Shown here one piece after another: positions 13,301 through 24,300 of a stretch of DNA of 64,000 nt (positions are counted from its first letter, which is position 1; each line of letters begins with the position of its first letter). The translations under genes and the position numbers were made by a program. The stretch is from contig NC_136010.1 of NCBI RefSeq assembly GCF_048128805.1, positions 18,542,980 through 18,606,979 on the forward strand, in the 5' to 3' direction. Under the pieces are notes generated by a model. The model was given only the letters and a program-made list of their open reading frames with translations. It was not told the DNA's origin and searched no databases. This DNA is from Centroberyx gerrardi. Lineage: Eukaryota > Chordata > Actinopteri > Beryciformes > Berycidae.

Positions 13301-16300
13301 TCCTCAGCCTCTGACCTACAGAGAGTGGAACGGGCCCCACCTGAAATATTTGGTATGGTGGAGAAGGAGAGATTCCAGAGAAGAGTGGAAGAATGCCACT
13401 ACAAAGTGGCTGAGATATTACATCTATGATGCAGACACCTTCACTCCGTATGAGATCAAGGTCCAGGCTGTCAATGACTTTGGGCTGGGCCCAGAGTCTC
13501 CTGTTGTCATTGGTTACTCCGGGGAAGACCGTAAGTATCAACATCATCCATTGTCAATCAGCAACATTACAATCAATAAATAGATGGGATACAGGTCCCA
13601 TTAATAGTTTTCTCTCTCTCATATCCAGCTATGGGTGTCCAGTGACACTAGAAAAATAAAGAGAGGAGATCTAATGCAAAAAGATAGTTTAGGCTACATG
13701 CTTCGAATGGATAAACTGTCTTCAGGCAGTCTCAGACAAGCACTAGCTGATTTTATTGTGATGTATGTATTGTATTTCCATATTTAGTTTTCATCTTTGT
13801 GACTGTTTACTTGAATCAATAGTGTTCTTTTTGCATTAGTTGGAAAGCAGAGAGGGAGACGGAGGAGGGGAGACACAGGGGTGATAGTTCTGACAGAATT
13901 TGATCCTTGGCCAGCAGTGAAACACACATGGCTTCAGAGGCAGCGGACTTAACCACTCAACAATCTCTGAACACTTCTCCCTTTAGTAGTGTATCATCTG
14001 TATGTTCCCCAGGTCCCCTAGCTGCACCCATCAACCTGAGAGTGTCCGACATAGAGAGCACCGAGGTGACTGTGCACTGGGACCCGGTGTCTCGCAGCTC
14101 TATCATGGGAGAACTGAAAGAATACAAGGTGTGTCTACTGTGAAATGTAGTATGGCATTATGGATTTAAGCTATTATTAAAATATTATCAAGCTATTGCT
14201 TAATGCCTGTTCATAAACGGAACAAAAGAAATTCAGGGCACACTTAATTTGGATAGTCCAATGCTGGTACACAACTTACTATCAAGGGACTATAATGTGT
14301 CACTAAAAAGTCTACTGAGTTTCAGGTGATACAGTGTGAAAAGTAGTCTAAATATTCAATGTCTGGGTTAGTGTTAATCTTAGGGTTGTGCTTAGGTTTA
14401 AAATGGGGTTAGGGTTAGGCTAAAGTCAGGGTTAGGGTTACATAGTCTGTAGAGATGCAGCAAATAGACAAATGACACTTTGTTGAGCATCTACTTTTTG
14501 TCCCGATAGCTGAGTATTAACACTGGACTATCCAAATAAAGTGTTACCGAAATTCACAATCCAATGCTGTTGGGGCACTGCAGCAAAATCAAAATGCTGG
14601 GTGTGTCGTCTCTCCATCTCCCAGGTGTACTTCTGGAGGGACAGCAGCCAGCTGAGATGGCTGAGTGTCAGCAGGGCTATGAAATCTAAAGTGTTCTCAG
14701 GTCATGACCCAGAGCTCTCTGGGGTCCTTTCTGGGCTCTTACCCTACAGCAACTATAAGATGTACATAGTGGTGGCCAACAATCGATATGAAGGGCCGCC
14801 CAGTAATACTGTACATTTCTCAACACCTGAAGGAGGTAAGACTAGTCACATAACCAATGTTCAGGATATTAATATTACCTTAATTAAAACATCTAAGTAT
14901 AGGTATAAAAAAGACCATTTTCGGTCTGTTTGTCCTCTTCCCAGTGCAAGTAAAGCTCAAGTAAATATGTTTATTTCCAAACCTTATGCTTGTTGTGTCC
15001 TGCTCTGTGTCTGCCTGTAGTACCATCTGCTCCCAGATCCTTCAGGATCCAACAGCGACATCTGGACACTATTTATGTCGACTGGGACCGGCCGGCAGAA
15101 CCCAATGGAATCATCACTGGGTATTCCCTCAAGTACCAGACAGGTAGGCCAGCTCATTATTGGAAACTCTTTAATACCTCCAGAGATTTTTCAGCCTTCA
15201 TAGACTACACTTTCAAAGTATAATGTACTATTCTGCTTTCCTCCTTGGAGAAATACCAAAGTTTCTATAACAGGTGGGGATATATTCCACTAAATACAGC
15301 CGACAAGAGTTTTCACATGACACTTAAGTGCGCATCCCCACAGCACATAATAGCGCACTTAAATATGCACTCAAAGACCAGGATATTCGTCGAACCCACT
15401 GAAGTGTGTTCTTGAGAGGGCAATAAACACTTATGTAGGCACTCTAAAAGCAGGTAAGGTACTTAATAGCTCAGTCGTGTGCACTCTCGCAGCATGAAGA
15501 GGTCTCGTAGCTCGCTGACAGTTTCCCTCTCGCCCCAGTGAATGCCACCAGGGGAGAGGAGCTGCGGGTGGAGGAGTTCCCTGCAAATGTGTCAAGTTTC
15601 TCTGTTCGGCGATACGACCGCTACACTCGGTACAGATTCTCCCTGGCAGCACGAACTCGGGTCGGGATCGGGGAATGGTATACAGAGGAGTCACCCCACT
15701 ACACCACTGAAGGTAGTTTACTACTTGGTCCATGCATCAAGACATTTAGTGGTCTATCAAATCAGCATGCGAACGATGACTTTGATGATGTGTGTACGCA
15801 GGTGTGTTTTTTTTCTCCATGTGTGCTTTTTGTGTACCGTATTTCCTCTGATATTGGCCCGGGCCTTTATTTACCTCAACTGCAGAGGGTACCAGGCCTT
15901 TATTGGAAGCAGGCTTATATTAGAGACAGGCCTTTATTTCTAATTCCCTCTGTTTGATAAGTATATTTGCTCATATTTTAGTACGAAGCCTCCTTGTTTT
16001 CTGATCTGCTTCTGTTGGGGTACGTTAGGTAGCCGTTTTTTTGTTACTGCAATGCATTACCGATAATTATGGTAATCGACGATGGCATGCTCCAGAGACT
16101 TCCGCCGGCCGAGCCATCTTGTGGCACTTGTACATTACTACAAACTACAGTTACATTATATAACAGGCACCAGGAGTTTACTGGTATCCACCGTTGTTTT
16201 TTCCTTTGTTTTTTTCCCCGGCCTGTATTTGGGGCCGGCCTTTATTTGTTTGTGTCGACCACGGCCCCGGCCATTATCAGAGACCCGGCTTTTAATTGAC

Positions 16301-17957
16301 TACCGGCCACTATTAGAGGAAATACGGTATGTGTTTGTGTATCCATCTACAGCTTACGCTCGGGACCAGGTGGACATCTCCACTCAAGGCTGGTTCATTG
16401 GAATAATGTGTGCTGTGGCTCTCATTGTGCTCATCCTTCTCATAGTCTGCTTTATCAAGAGAAGCCGAGGGGGGAAATACCCAGGTACGGTGGCGATTCA
16501 TTGCACTTTTCTCATATAACTTTTTATGTAGAGATCCATATTTCTGAACCGGATGGGGAAGAAGTTCATGTCGCTAACAAGGGAGCCTGTTTCAATTTCA
16601 GTACGGGACAAAAAAGACATTTCATTGGAGCCGGTGGATGACAAAGATCAGGAGGGTTCATTTGACTATCGGTAAGCTTTACAACTGATTGATTGGACTG
16701 ATTGGAAATGAATAAATGACTTAAGGCAAGTGTCACTGCTGCTACCAGAAAAAAGTACAAGATGTACTTTACAAGTACATCTTAAGTTATCAGTCTGTGC
16801 CATGTCTTATCAAACATAGTGTTTTATAACATTTTTATAACACTCATTTGAGGTTTCAAAGGTATCTTAAACTATGCACCAGTATTGATAGCATAGCATG
16901 GTAATAATACTCAACACTCAATAAGTCATTGCATTTCTAACACTGTACCACACAGCACTATCATTGTTAAAGAATATAATGACAATGGGCATATTTTTAC
17001 ATCAAGTTGCTCTATAACTGTGCATTAGCATTCTCTTTGGTGAGTTGATACTTTTAAACAAAAGTAATTGTTGCACAGGTATCAGAAAGACTTCACGTAA
17101 AGTGCTGCCCACAGTAATAATGTCTTTATTTTTGGTAACTCCTTGATCATACTCCCAATATCTTATGAATTTTTCTATTTACTCTACCCTTTCTATCTAA
17201 ACCTACTTTTCCCCCAAACTTCCATCCCTATTCTTTTCGCACTGGGCCACTCCAGGTCTCTTGAAAGGTATGAAAAGACTAAACATTGACACATTGACAC
17301 TTCAACTGTATGATTTCATATTCATTCATTTGTTTAAATCTAACAGACAGAAGTGTGGAAGAGAGTTGTAAACAGCATATTCAACAGGCTACTGGTAGTA
17401 CTATAGGCATGTTTTGAGTGGGTGATAAATGAAATATTATCAGATCATCTATACTCTCAAACAAACCCTTTCAATAATGATCTCATAGAAACCCTTCTAA
17501 TATTTCAGGATAGCACGTGTCTCCACTCTTCCCTATCCACGGCGGTATGTATTCTGTCAATGTATTGCTGTAAAGTTGATACATAAGAAGAAATTATATC
17601 ACCATCATACTTGTATAAATCCCTGGCTAGTGACAGTTGAGCTTTAAATCTGCATCTTCTCCTCCGCTGATATCGGGTAACCATAGCAAATTATGCCTCT
17701 AATGTCATCTTGTTTTTTGCAGGGAGGAGGAGAGAGGGCTCCAGAGAGGCCAGGCGTCTGTGGAGGCAATGATGAAGCGAACAGACAGCGACGACAGTCT
17801 GGTGGACTATGGCGAAGGCGGTGAGATCCCGTTCAACGAGGATGGCTCGTTCATCGGCCAGTACACAGGGAGCAGGAGAGATGTCAGGGAGGAGTTGGAC
17901 TTTGGTGGGAGTCTGGAGCTCCACTCTCCAATGAATGCCATCTACTCCCTGGCATAA
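7373..17957 (+). CDS. nfasc: Neurofascin-like L1-family cell adhesion molecule, NF155-type domain layout
   Basis: Twenty-four constitutive exons join in phase to 1164 residues: 7373-7448, 7562-7667, 7776-7966, 8679-8801, 9030-9248, 9767-9878, 10055-10242, 10329-10460, 10569-10712, 11331-11442, 11552-11715, 11828-11975, 12139-12263, 12341-12442, 12598-12795, 12914-12984, 13308-13530, 14013-14128, 14625-14835, 15021-15143, 15539-15712, 16353-16484, 16602-16671, 17723-17957. Order: hydrophobic signal peptide (about 1-20), six Ig domains (to about 613), four FN3 domains (about 614-1019), a transmembrane segment followed by KRSRGGKYP (exon 16353-16484), and a tail with the ankyrin-binding FIGQY (17850-17864). 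The C-terminus NAIYSLA is that of neurofascin; NrCAM ends differently. No exon for the mucin-like region or fifth FN3 of neuronal NF186 was found. In vertebrates neurofascin organises nodes and paranodes of myelinated axons; that role here is inferred from family membership. Confidence 0.93.
10784..11293. mobile_element. Probable short DNA transposon in a neurofascin intron
   Basis: The left boundary begins GGAAAATCCACCCTAAA and the right boundary is the approximate inverse, ending ...GGGGGGAATTTTCCTTTAA. The imperfect inverted repeats and the lack of an ORF suggest a decayed non-autonomous element. No target duplication could be fixed, so the ends are approximate. Confidence 0.45.
14236..14548. 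mobile_element. Non-autonomous hAT-like MITE in a neurofascin intron
   Basis: A 313-bp element with terminal inverted repeats of about 24 bp sharing the core TTTGGATAGTCC on the left and its complement GGACTATCCAAA on the right. It is flanked by a perfect 8-bp target duplication GAAATTCA (14228-14235 and 14549-14556). Eight-base duplications are typical of hAT transposons. It has no coding capacity. The interior carries degenerate telomere-like GGGTTA repeats (about 14368-14440). It lies in the intron between the two exons of the third FN3 domain. Confidence 0.85.
14368..14440. repeat. Degenerate GGGTTA (telomere-like) repeats
   Basis: Several interrupted copies of GGGTTA/TTAGGG lie inside the MITE at 14236-14548. 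Their position suggests they belong to the element's internal sequence rather than to an interstitial telomere. Confidence 0.7.
15835..16329. mobile_element. MITE with TA target site, intron before the neurofascin transmembrane exon
   Basis: A roughly 495-bp element has perfect 15-base inverted ends, TACCGTATTTCCTCT at the left and its complement at the right, with TA at each outer edge. TA duplication is typical of Tc1/mariner-type elements. The interior repeats a GC-rich 'ggcctttattt' motif several times. The right end stops only 23 bases before the transmembrane exon at 16353, so the acceptor region abuts the transposon. Confidence 0.75.
17256..17267 (+). CDS. nfasc: Optional 12-nt RSLE mini-exon of neurofascin
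   Basis: GTCTCTTGAAAG is preceded by a pyrimidine-containing CTCCAG acceptor and followed by a GTATGA donor. The neighbouring exons (ending 16671 with TATCG, beginning 17723) are both in the matching phase. Inclusion therefore turns the junction into Tyr-Arg-Ser-Leu-Glu without shifting the frame. The L1 family is known for a 12-nt mini-exon encoding RSLE, which creates an AP-2/clathrin endocytosis signal YRSLE in neurons. It is too short for ORF-based prediction. Confidence 0.88.
17509..17544 (+). CDS. nfasc: Candidate 36-nt cassette exon in the neurofascin tail
   Basis: A 36-base open segment has a TATTTCAG acceptor and a GTATGT donor and lies between the RSLE mini-exon and the last exon. 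It keeps the frame and would add twelve residues containing [12 protein letters not shown] do not recall an equivalent in mammalian neurofascin, so it may be a fish-specific alternative exon or a chance pair of splice sites. Confidence 0.4.
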
Positions 17958-18275
17958 CCTCCAACCGACCAGCTTCCTCACTTAAACTCCACTCTGTCGT
18001 CTGACTTTACCATGCTTGTAGCCTCCACCTTGTATTAAGAACCCGGAGGAATCATGGTGCTTGTGGTCTATCTTTGCTGTGCCTGCAAGAGGGAACAATT
18101 GGAGCCTCTATCTCCTCACACCTTGGTCTGCATTGACAATGCAATACACAAGCATTTTAACAAGAATATGGTGGAACAGCTGGGACAATGCTCCGGGAGA
18201 TGAGACACTTACCCATCTGATAAAAAGGAAGCTTTACACTTTGTTACTTCTGTTGCATTTCCTGTAAATAACTAC

Positions 18276-18278
<3 letters not shown>

Positions 18279-18355
<77 letters not shown>

Positions 18356-18368
18356 GGAGAGAGAGAGT
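18279..18368. repeat. (GT)n/(GA)n microsatellite in the neurofascin 3' UTR
   Basis: About 31 GT units (18279-18340) run directly into an interrupted GA tract. It follows the neurofascin stop codon by about 320 bases and precedes the likely poly(A) signal, so it should be transcribed. Confidence 0.97.
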
Positions 18369-18494
18369 ACCTACTAGTAATGGAGAGATACTGACTGCAC
18401 ATCAAAGGAGATAGAGGTTGTTGAGTTTATCATGTTGATAAAAGCAGTTGCAACTGATAAAGAAGACCAAGTTAACTACTTGCGCTACATCACT

Positions 18495-18537
<43 letters not shown>
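18495..18537. repeat. (CTTT)n microsatellite
   Basis: About eleven uninterrupted four-base CTTT units, also within the presumed neurofascin 3' UTR. Confidence 0.97.
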
Positions 18538-19057
18538 GCTAATTTGATTAATGAGAATCATGTTTTTTTTGTTTTGTATGATGATAGTTTTAATGGACCA
18601 CATACCATACTTTTCAGGATCACATGACACATTATATAATCCCAAAACTTATATTTGCCTCTCTTCATTTTATACACCAGTGATGAAAGTACATTGTGGC
18701 AGTATCAAATGTTCTCGGTGATAGGTGAAGGATAATAAAATCTCTCCAGGGACTAATGATTCATCTGCACTGCCAGTGTAATATTGTTGGTTCGCATTTT
18801 GATAGTTCACTATTGATGGGGGACAGGAGGTCAAACCAGCAGGGGAATCAGCAAGCAGCAATTGGCCACAAACCAGCTATAAAATCAGACAGTCACTGAT
18901 GTATATCTATAAAATGGTCTTATTAGATGTCTCTCTATTTCACTCAGAATGGAGATAAATGGATATAATTAATCCTAATGTAACAGCCTTACTGCTTCTT
19001 TCGTTTTTTTTCCCCTCATAACATTATTGTGTATTACCACAGTTGTGCTCTAAAGTA

Positions 19058-19063
19058 AATAAA
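19058..19063 (+). terminator. nfasc: Candidate poly(A) signal of neurofascin
   Basis: AATAAA about 1.1 kb after the stop codon, followed by a T-rich stretch. It would give a long 3' UTR that contains both microsatellites. Confidence 0.5.
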
Positions 19064-21133
19064 GATCTTGTTTTTGATGGACAGATTTGCAGCATTTTTT
19101 ATATGATTGTGAATATTTAATTGAGCAAGTCTGTTTCCTAAGAGGGAAGTCTTTTTGTATGGTCTTCATCAGTTTGAGATTTGAGTTGAGATTTGAGTTA
19201 TATTCTCATGTTTTGAAGTTATGTTAATGTACTGGTCTACTGTCCAGTATAACCTTGAGGGTCAACCAGACCTGACTCAAATACTAGCAAATAATTCTTA
19301 TAGTTAGTATTAAACTGCTTACAGTACCAAATGTGTGGGGTTTATGGCACCTGGACAGTTTAGACAATGTAAGGTCAATTGTGAACTTAATATAACTCAT
19401 AAATACTTCATCCAGGGATCATACAGTTTAATGGAAAACCATATCTTATCTAATAACCTCCTCTACTTTATGAAGGCTCTTATGAAATAGCCTTGGACTT
19501 GCGTAATATTAAGGTTTTATTGTCGTAACACATTGATTACAGCAATTAATGTCAAAATCTTAAAGTCTGAAGGAACTTACAACAAGGGCTTTAGTCAAGA
19601 CCACCTTAACCAATTCCAAGACCAGGGGTCTCATTTATAACTGTTGCGTACGCACAAAACGGGGCCTGAAAGAGGCGTACGCCACTTCCCACGCAAAAGT
19701 TGTGATCTATAAAAACAAACTTGACGGGAGAATGTGCGCACCTGTACGTAAACTCTGACCCATGCGTACGAACATTTTGGAGACAGTGGGAAACGGTGAC
19801 TGAGATGGCAAAGTAGTAAAATAAAGCAAAAAATGGCCTTTACACTCAGTTAATTTCCAGGCCGACTCCACATCAACTTAGAAACCCCTCCAATAATAAT
19901 AGTCCTTGTCGGTAGAACGTCTAGGCTACAACTAAATAGTGTCTTTGTTGCTTTAGTTCCAAACCCGATCATTTGTCCAAAAAGCATCTATATGTCATTA
20001 TAGGCTGACATGGTGTGAATTAGGCTCAAGCACGTACATTACAGTCTTTTAGCAGAGACCCAGTTTGTCACAATTAAATCCGACAAATTCAAGGTGTTAG
20101 GTAATTGGACTGGATGTCTCAAGGTAATAAATAATGATGCCTTATGACGCACAGGGCGCATTGGAGACGCCGGTGCCAGGCGCAGCCCTCCTCTTGTTCA
20201 CCCCGGTCGCACACTGTCTGATCACCGAGTCAGAAAACGAGAATACAGAACTTGTCTATGCGTTTTTTATTCAAATCAAATGAATGTGAAATGCTGAGTG
20301 CGTGGTTACGTTCACTCTTTCCAAAAACAAAAGGCACATTCCTCTCTAACGTTAAGTCAGTGTCACGCTGTGTTTCTGGCACAATGCCACTAAATAGGTT
20401 TTCCCCCGTCATCGAGGTGTAACGTTCAAGAGGAATTTGTAGTTGAGAGTAAACGTAAATTAAAATTAGCTCTGATTTCATAACACAATTCTGCCATTAT
20501 GCACACTTTCACTAATCAGGAAATCACAGAACTATTTTTCTCTGCCGCAGCACAGACTGCTGTGGGGTGAAAGTGTGTCACTGGCAGCATGATCTAGTTT
20601 TGCTGACGGTCAGGTCAGATTGTAAACAATTGCACAAGGAGGGAAAAAAAGTCAGAAAGAAAAGAAAAACTTGAGTCAACATCCAATAGTGTCTGAGACC
20701 AAGACAGGTCTGAGTCAAAACTGGACTCAAGAACTACAGGCCTGCTTACAACATTAAACAAATGTTGTTGCCAGAGGTAGGCCCTACAATCATGATGGCG
20801 AGTCTGAAAGATATCATGAAACTAAAAGCTCAGAAGTGGTGTGTTAGTGTCATCCTACATGAGCACCATGGAAACTATCAATGTTCCCAAATCCTGTAAT
20901 AACCTAAAATACAATGCAGTTGCTCATGTTTTTCAAGGTCATCTTATCTGTATGGATTGGCCACTTCTCATGATCTGAGACACTTTACAGAGACATGGTT
21001 TACATAACCTTACCTACAATAAAGATAAATCTCTAACATCTGACAGCTCATTATGACATTATGTATCTTGTCCTGGAGAATCCATTACACCTTCCTGGAA
21101 TGCAGCCTTTGCCCCCGTCTTATCACATCTATG
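19064..21133. other. Intergenic region between neurofascin and the chitinase cluster
   Basis: No gene recognised. At about 19627-19790 a stretch rich in 'gcgtacgcac' and 'cccacgcaaa' motifs resembles a dispersed repeat I associate with teleost DNA transposons, but no paired inverted end or target duplication was located. The rest is unremarkable. Confidence 0.4.
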
Positions 21134-21140
21134 TATATAA
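21134..21140 (+). promoter_or_regulatory. TATA box of chitinase gene 1
   Basis: TATATAA lies about 50 bases upstream of a leader-exon donor (GTAAGT at 21191). A start site near 21165 would give a short non-coding exon ending at 21190. It would be spliced to the exon that starts at 21318 and holds the initiating ATG at 21351. TATA-driven, tissue-restricted expression fits a secreted digestive enzyme. Confidence 0.6.
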
Positions 21141-21350
21141 ATGACTCCCAGAGGGACCAGAGGCACATCTAGTCCCTCACTTAGAAACAGGTAAGTCATA
21201 ACAACACACTGTTGCTTTTAGTATTACTTTTATCAAGTTAGAGGAACTCAGGTGTTGAATTAGGTGTAGGCGTAATGCAACCTTATAAGGATTCATGATA
21301 CACAACTATCCTTGCAGGCCACTTTGAGGAGAGAGCCCGGCTAACACACC

Positions 21351-24300
21351 ATGGCTCGCCTAACAATCTTGGCTGGTAAGTTAGATTCTTACAGTTGCTG
21401 TAATTCATTTAAAGGCAGTGTTACTGTACAAGTATGGTGCAGTTTCTCAAACAAAACGTCTATTTTTTTTAGGACTGTCGCTTTTAATGGGCCTTCAAAT
21501 GGGTATGAATCAATTCTCTTCTTATTTAATATTTTTTTGATATTTGCAATATTATACTCTTCTTAATTGCCATTACTCAGAAGGGAAGCTTTATTCTAAT
21601 GATTTCTCCCTTATCCAAAAGTGTCGTCTACCAAACTGGTGTGCTACTTCACCAACTGGTCCCAGTATAGACCAGGCGTTGGCAGATATACGCCTGACAA
21701 TGTTGACCCCAACCTTTGTACACACCTGATCTATGCCTTCTCAATAATCAACCATGCCAACGAGCTGGTCACCTACGAGTGGAATGATGACGTTCTCTAT
21801 AAGGCCTTCAATGGACTCAAGAATAGGTGAGTTGAACATGCTGTGCAAAAGACCAAGGATTAAACTTTACTGTTAGCCATAAATCTGTAGTCATGTCAAC
21901 TGTTATTTTACAATAACTAATGACACAAAGTGTTGTTGAAGTTGGAATGTTTTTCATATGACTGGCTGAGGTGTTTGACAAATATTCTATTCAGTGACAC
22001 ATTCATTGTCAATCAGAGAGTTTCTATGCAACTCCTTTACAGAAACCCTGGGCTGAAGACTCTGCTGGCTGTTGGTGGGTGGAATTTCGGATCAGCACAG
22101 TGAGTTCAAAACGCCTCAATAGCATGGAGTCTTGAGGCCAGTGCCAGCGCGTGCCAATCTGGCACCCTGGGCAAAACTATAAATGCTGCCCATCCACACG
22201 TTGTCACGTTTTATCAACTATTTCACGTAGGGTTGCCAACTCAATGTTATTTATGAAATTTTGCACTTTACTTCATTCCTGACATGTATTTTGTTACCAA
22301 ATTGCCATATGCTGTCACCATTACGCAATGCCAGATGCCAAAAACTATGTGTCCCTATCACCATTACGCAATGCCAAATGCGCAACGTGCATGTCCCGTT
22401 AACCACCATCACACATTGCCAATTGCTAAATACGCAACCTCCAATCAAGAAAAACAACACAGTAAATATGTAAAAAGCACAGCCCAGCAAAAAGTCATGA
22501 AAATAAACTGCAAAGGCATCTTACCTTCACCCGAAGCACAACGTAAGCCTACCCGACGCACACATCGCCCTTGATTGGTTAATACATTACGCTACATTCA
22601 AAACAATTTAGTAAATCCTCCCCAGTTGTGACTCATGTCACTTAAATCAACTCACGTAGTGTAATTTTTAGTATTACTTTACTGAAAGAGACTTAAAGCT
22701 ACTCAAAGCTACTCTTCGGGAGCAGGTTGGGAGATAGCTGGGAGTAGAACTGTAACTCAGTCTCAGTAAAACAAGGAGCAAAAGTAGTCCAACGTTGTCT
22801 ACTCAAATTTAAATTTCATGACACAACGAAAATGACGCAAATTACTGTGTAGTTGAACTTGCGCTTTATACTGTATGTTTTGCTCCAAATAGACAGTTTG
22901 GACTGAATGGCAATAACGTTTATGTTGTTAGCTAATGTCACACCCCCCCCGACCCCAGCACTCGCTAGCTTACGTTAGCTAACTAGCAAGATTATGCTAG
23001 CATGACAAAATGCAAAGTTAACAGTCAAAATTGCATACCTTTCTCCTTAGCACGTTTGTCGTCTGCTTCTTTTTTCTTGTACTGCGCCCCGGATGGCTTT
23101 TGCCTTTTCATTTTCTTGCTCTCCACATACACTCCACTCCACTACACCCATCAACGATCTAGCATGTTCTGACTGTGATGATCACTCACTGATGAACTTC
23201 TTTTTTTCTGGGCACAATTTTGGCGCCGCCCTCGGGATGGCGCCCTAGGCGGCCGCCTATGTCGCCTATAGGAAGCGCCGCCGCTGCTTGAGGCCGTTGG
23301 ATTACATTATTTATCTTGTTTATATTGAAGAACACTGTCAACAGTATAGCTGTTGGTTGTTTTTCATCTCTACAGATTTGCCATCATGGTTTCATCCCCT
23401 GCTAACCGCCAGAGGTTCATCCAGTCTTCTATCAGTTTCTTGAGAATGTATGGCTTTGATGGGCTGGACTTGGACTGGGAGTATCCTGGGGCACGAGGAA
23501 GCCCTCCAGAGGACAAGGAGAGATTCACACTGCTTTGCAAGGTCAGTTTGGAAATTAAAACCTCAGACTGAAGTACCAACAGGATCCTACTGGTTGATTT
23601 ATTATCACAACAACACAGCATCATCATTTGAGCTACACAAATGATGTTGATTCAAACATGAATCAAACACACGATTATCCTCAAAAATTTCCCTCTTGGA
23701 TTTAGGAGTTACTGGCCGCCTATGAAAAAGAAGCTATGGAGACCAAAAAACCAAGGCTGATGCTCACAGCTGCAGTGGCTGCTGGGAAGGGAAACATTGA
23801 CAACGGTTATGAGATTGCTGAGGTGTCAAAGTGAGTTAATGTGACAAAAAGTCAGGTCCTTGCTTTAAAATTGAAAAAATACTTATTTTAATTTTGTCAT
23901 CAATCCGCTTGTGTCATTGCGTATCTGTATAACAGGTACCTAGACTTTATAAATGTCATGACCTATGACTTCCACGGAGCATGGGACCCATTCACTGGTC
24001 ACAACAGCCCTCTGTACCGCAGTTCTTCAGATATGGGAGATAACATCTATTTCAATGTGGTGAGTAAAATCCTCAACTAAGTCATCCCATCACAGCACCT
24101 GTCAGCTGCATACCTAACAAGTGATTGTTTTAAATATTAGGCTAATACACTTTTTTTCCCACAGGACTTTGCTATTAAATACTGGAGAGACCTAGGAGCT
24201 CCTGTTGAAAAGCTCATGCTTGGTTTTGCCACCTATGGGCGCACATTTCGCACATCTACAGCAACTATTGGTGTTGGAGCAGCAGTCAGTGGAGCAGCCT

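Noticed and set aside
14368-14440. Interstitial telomere
   Set aside because: The repeats are degenerate and lie inside a MITE with a target duplication, so they belong to the element.
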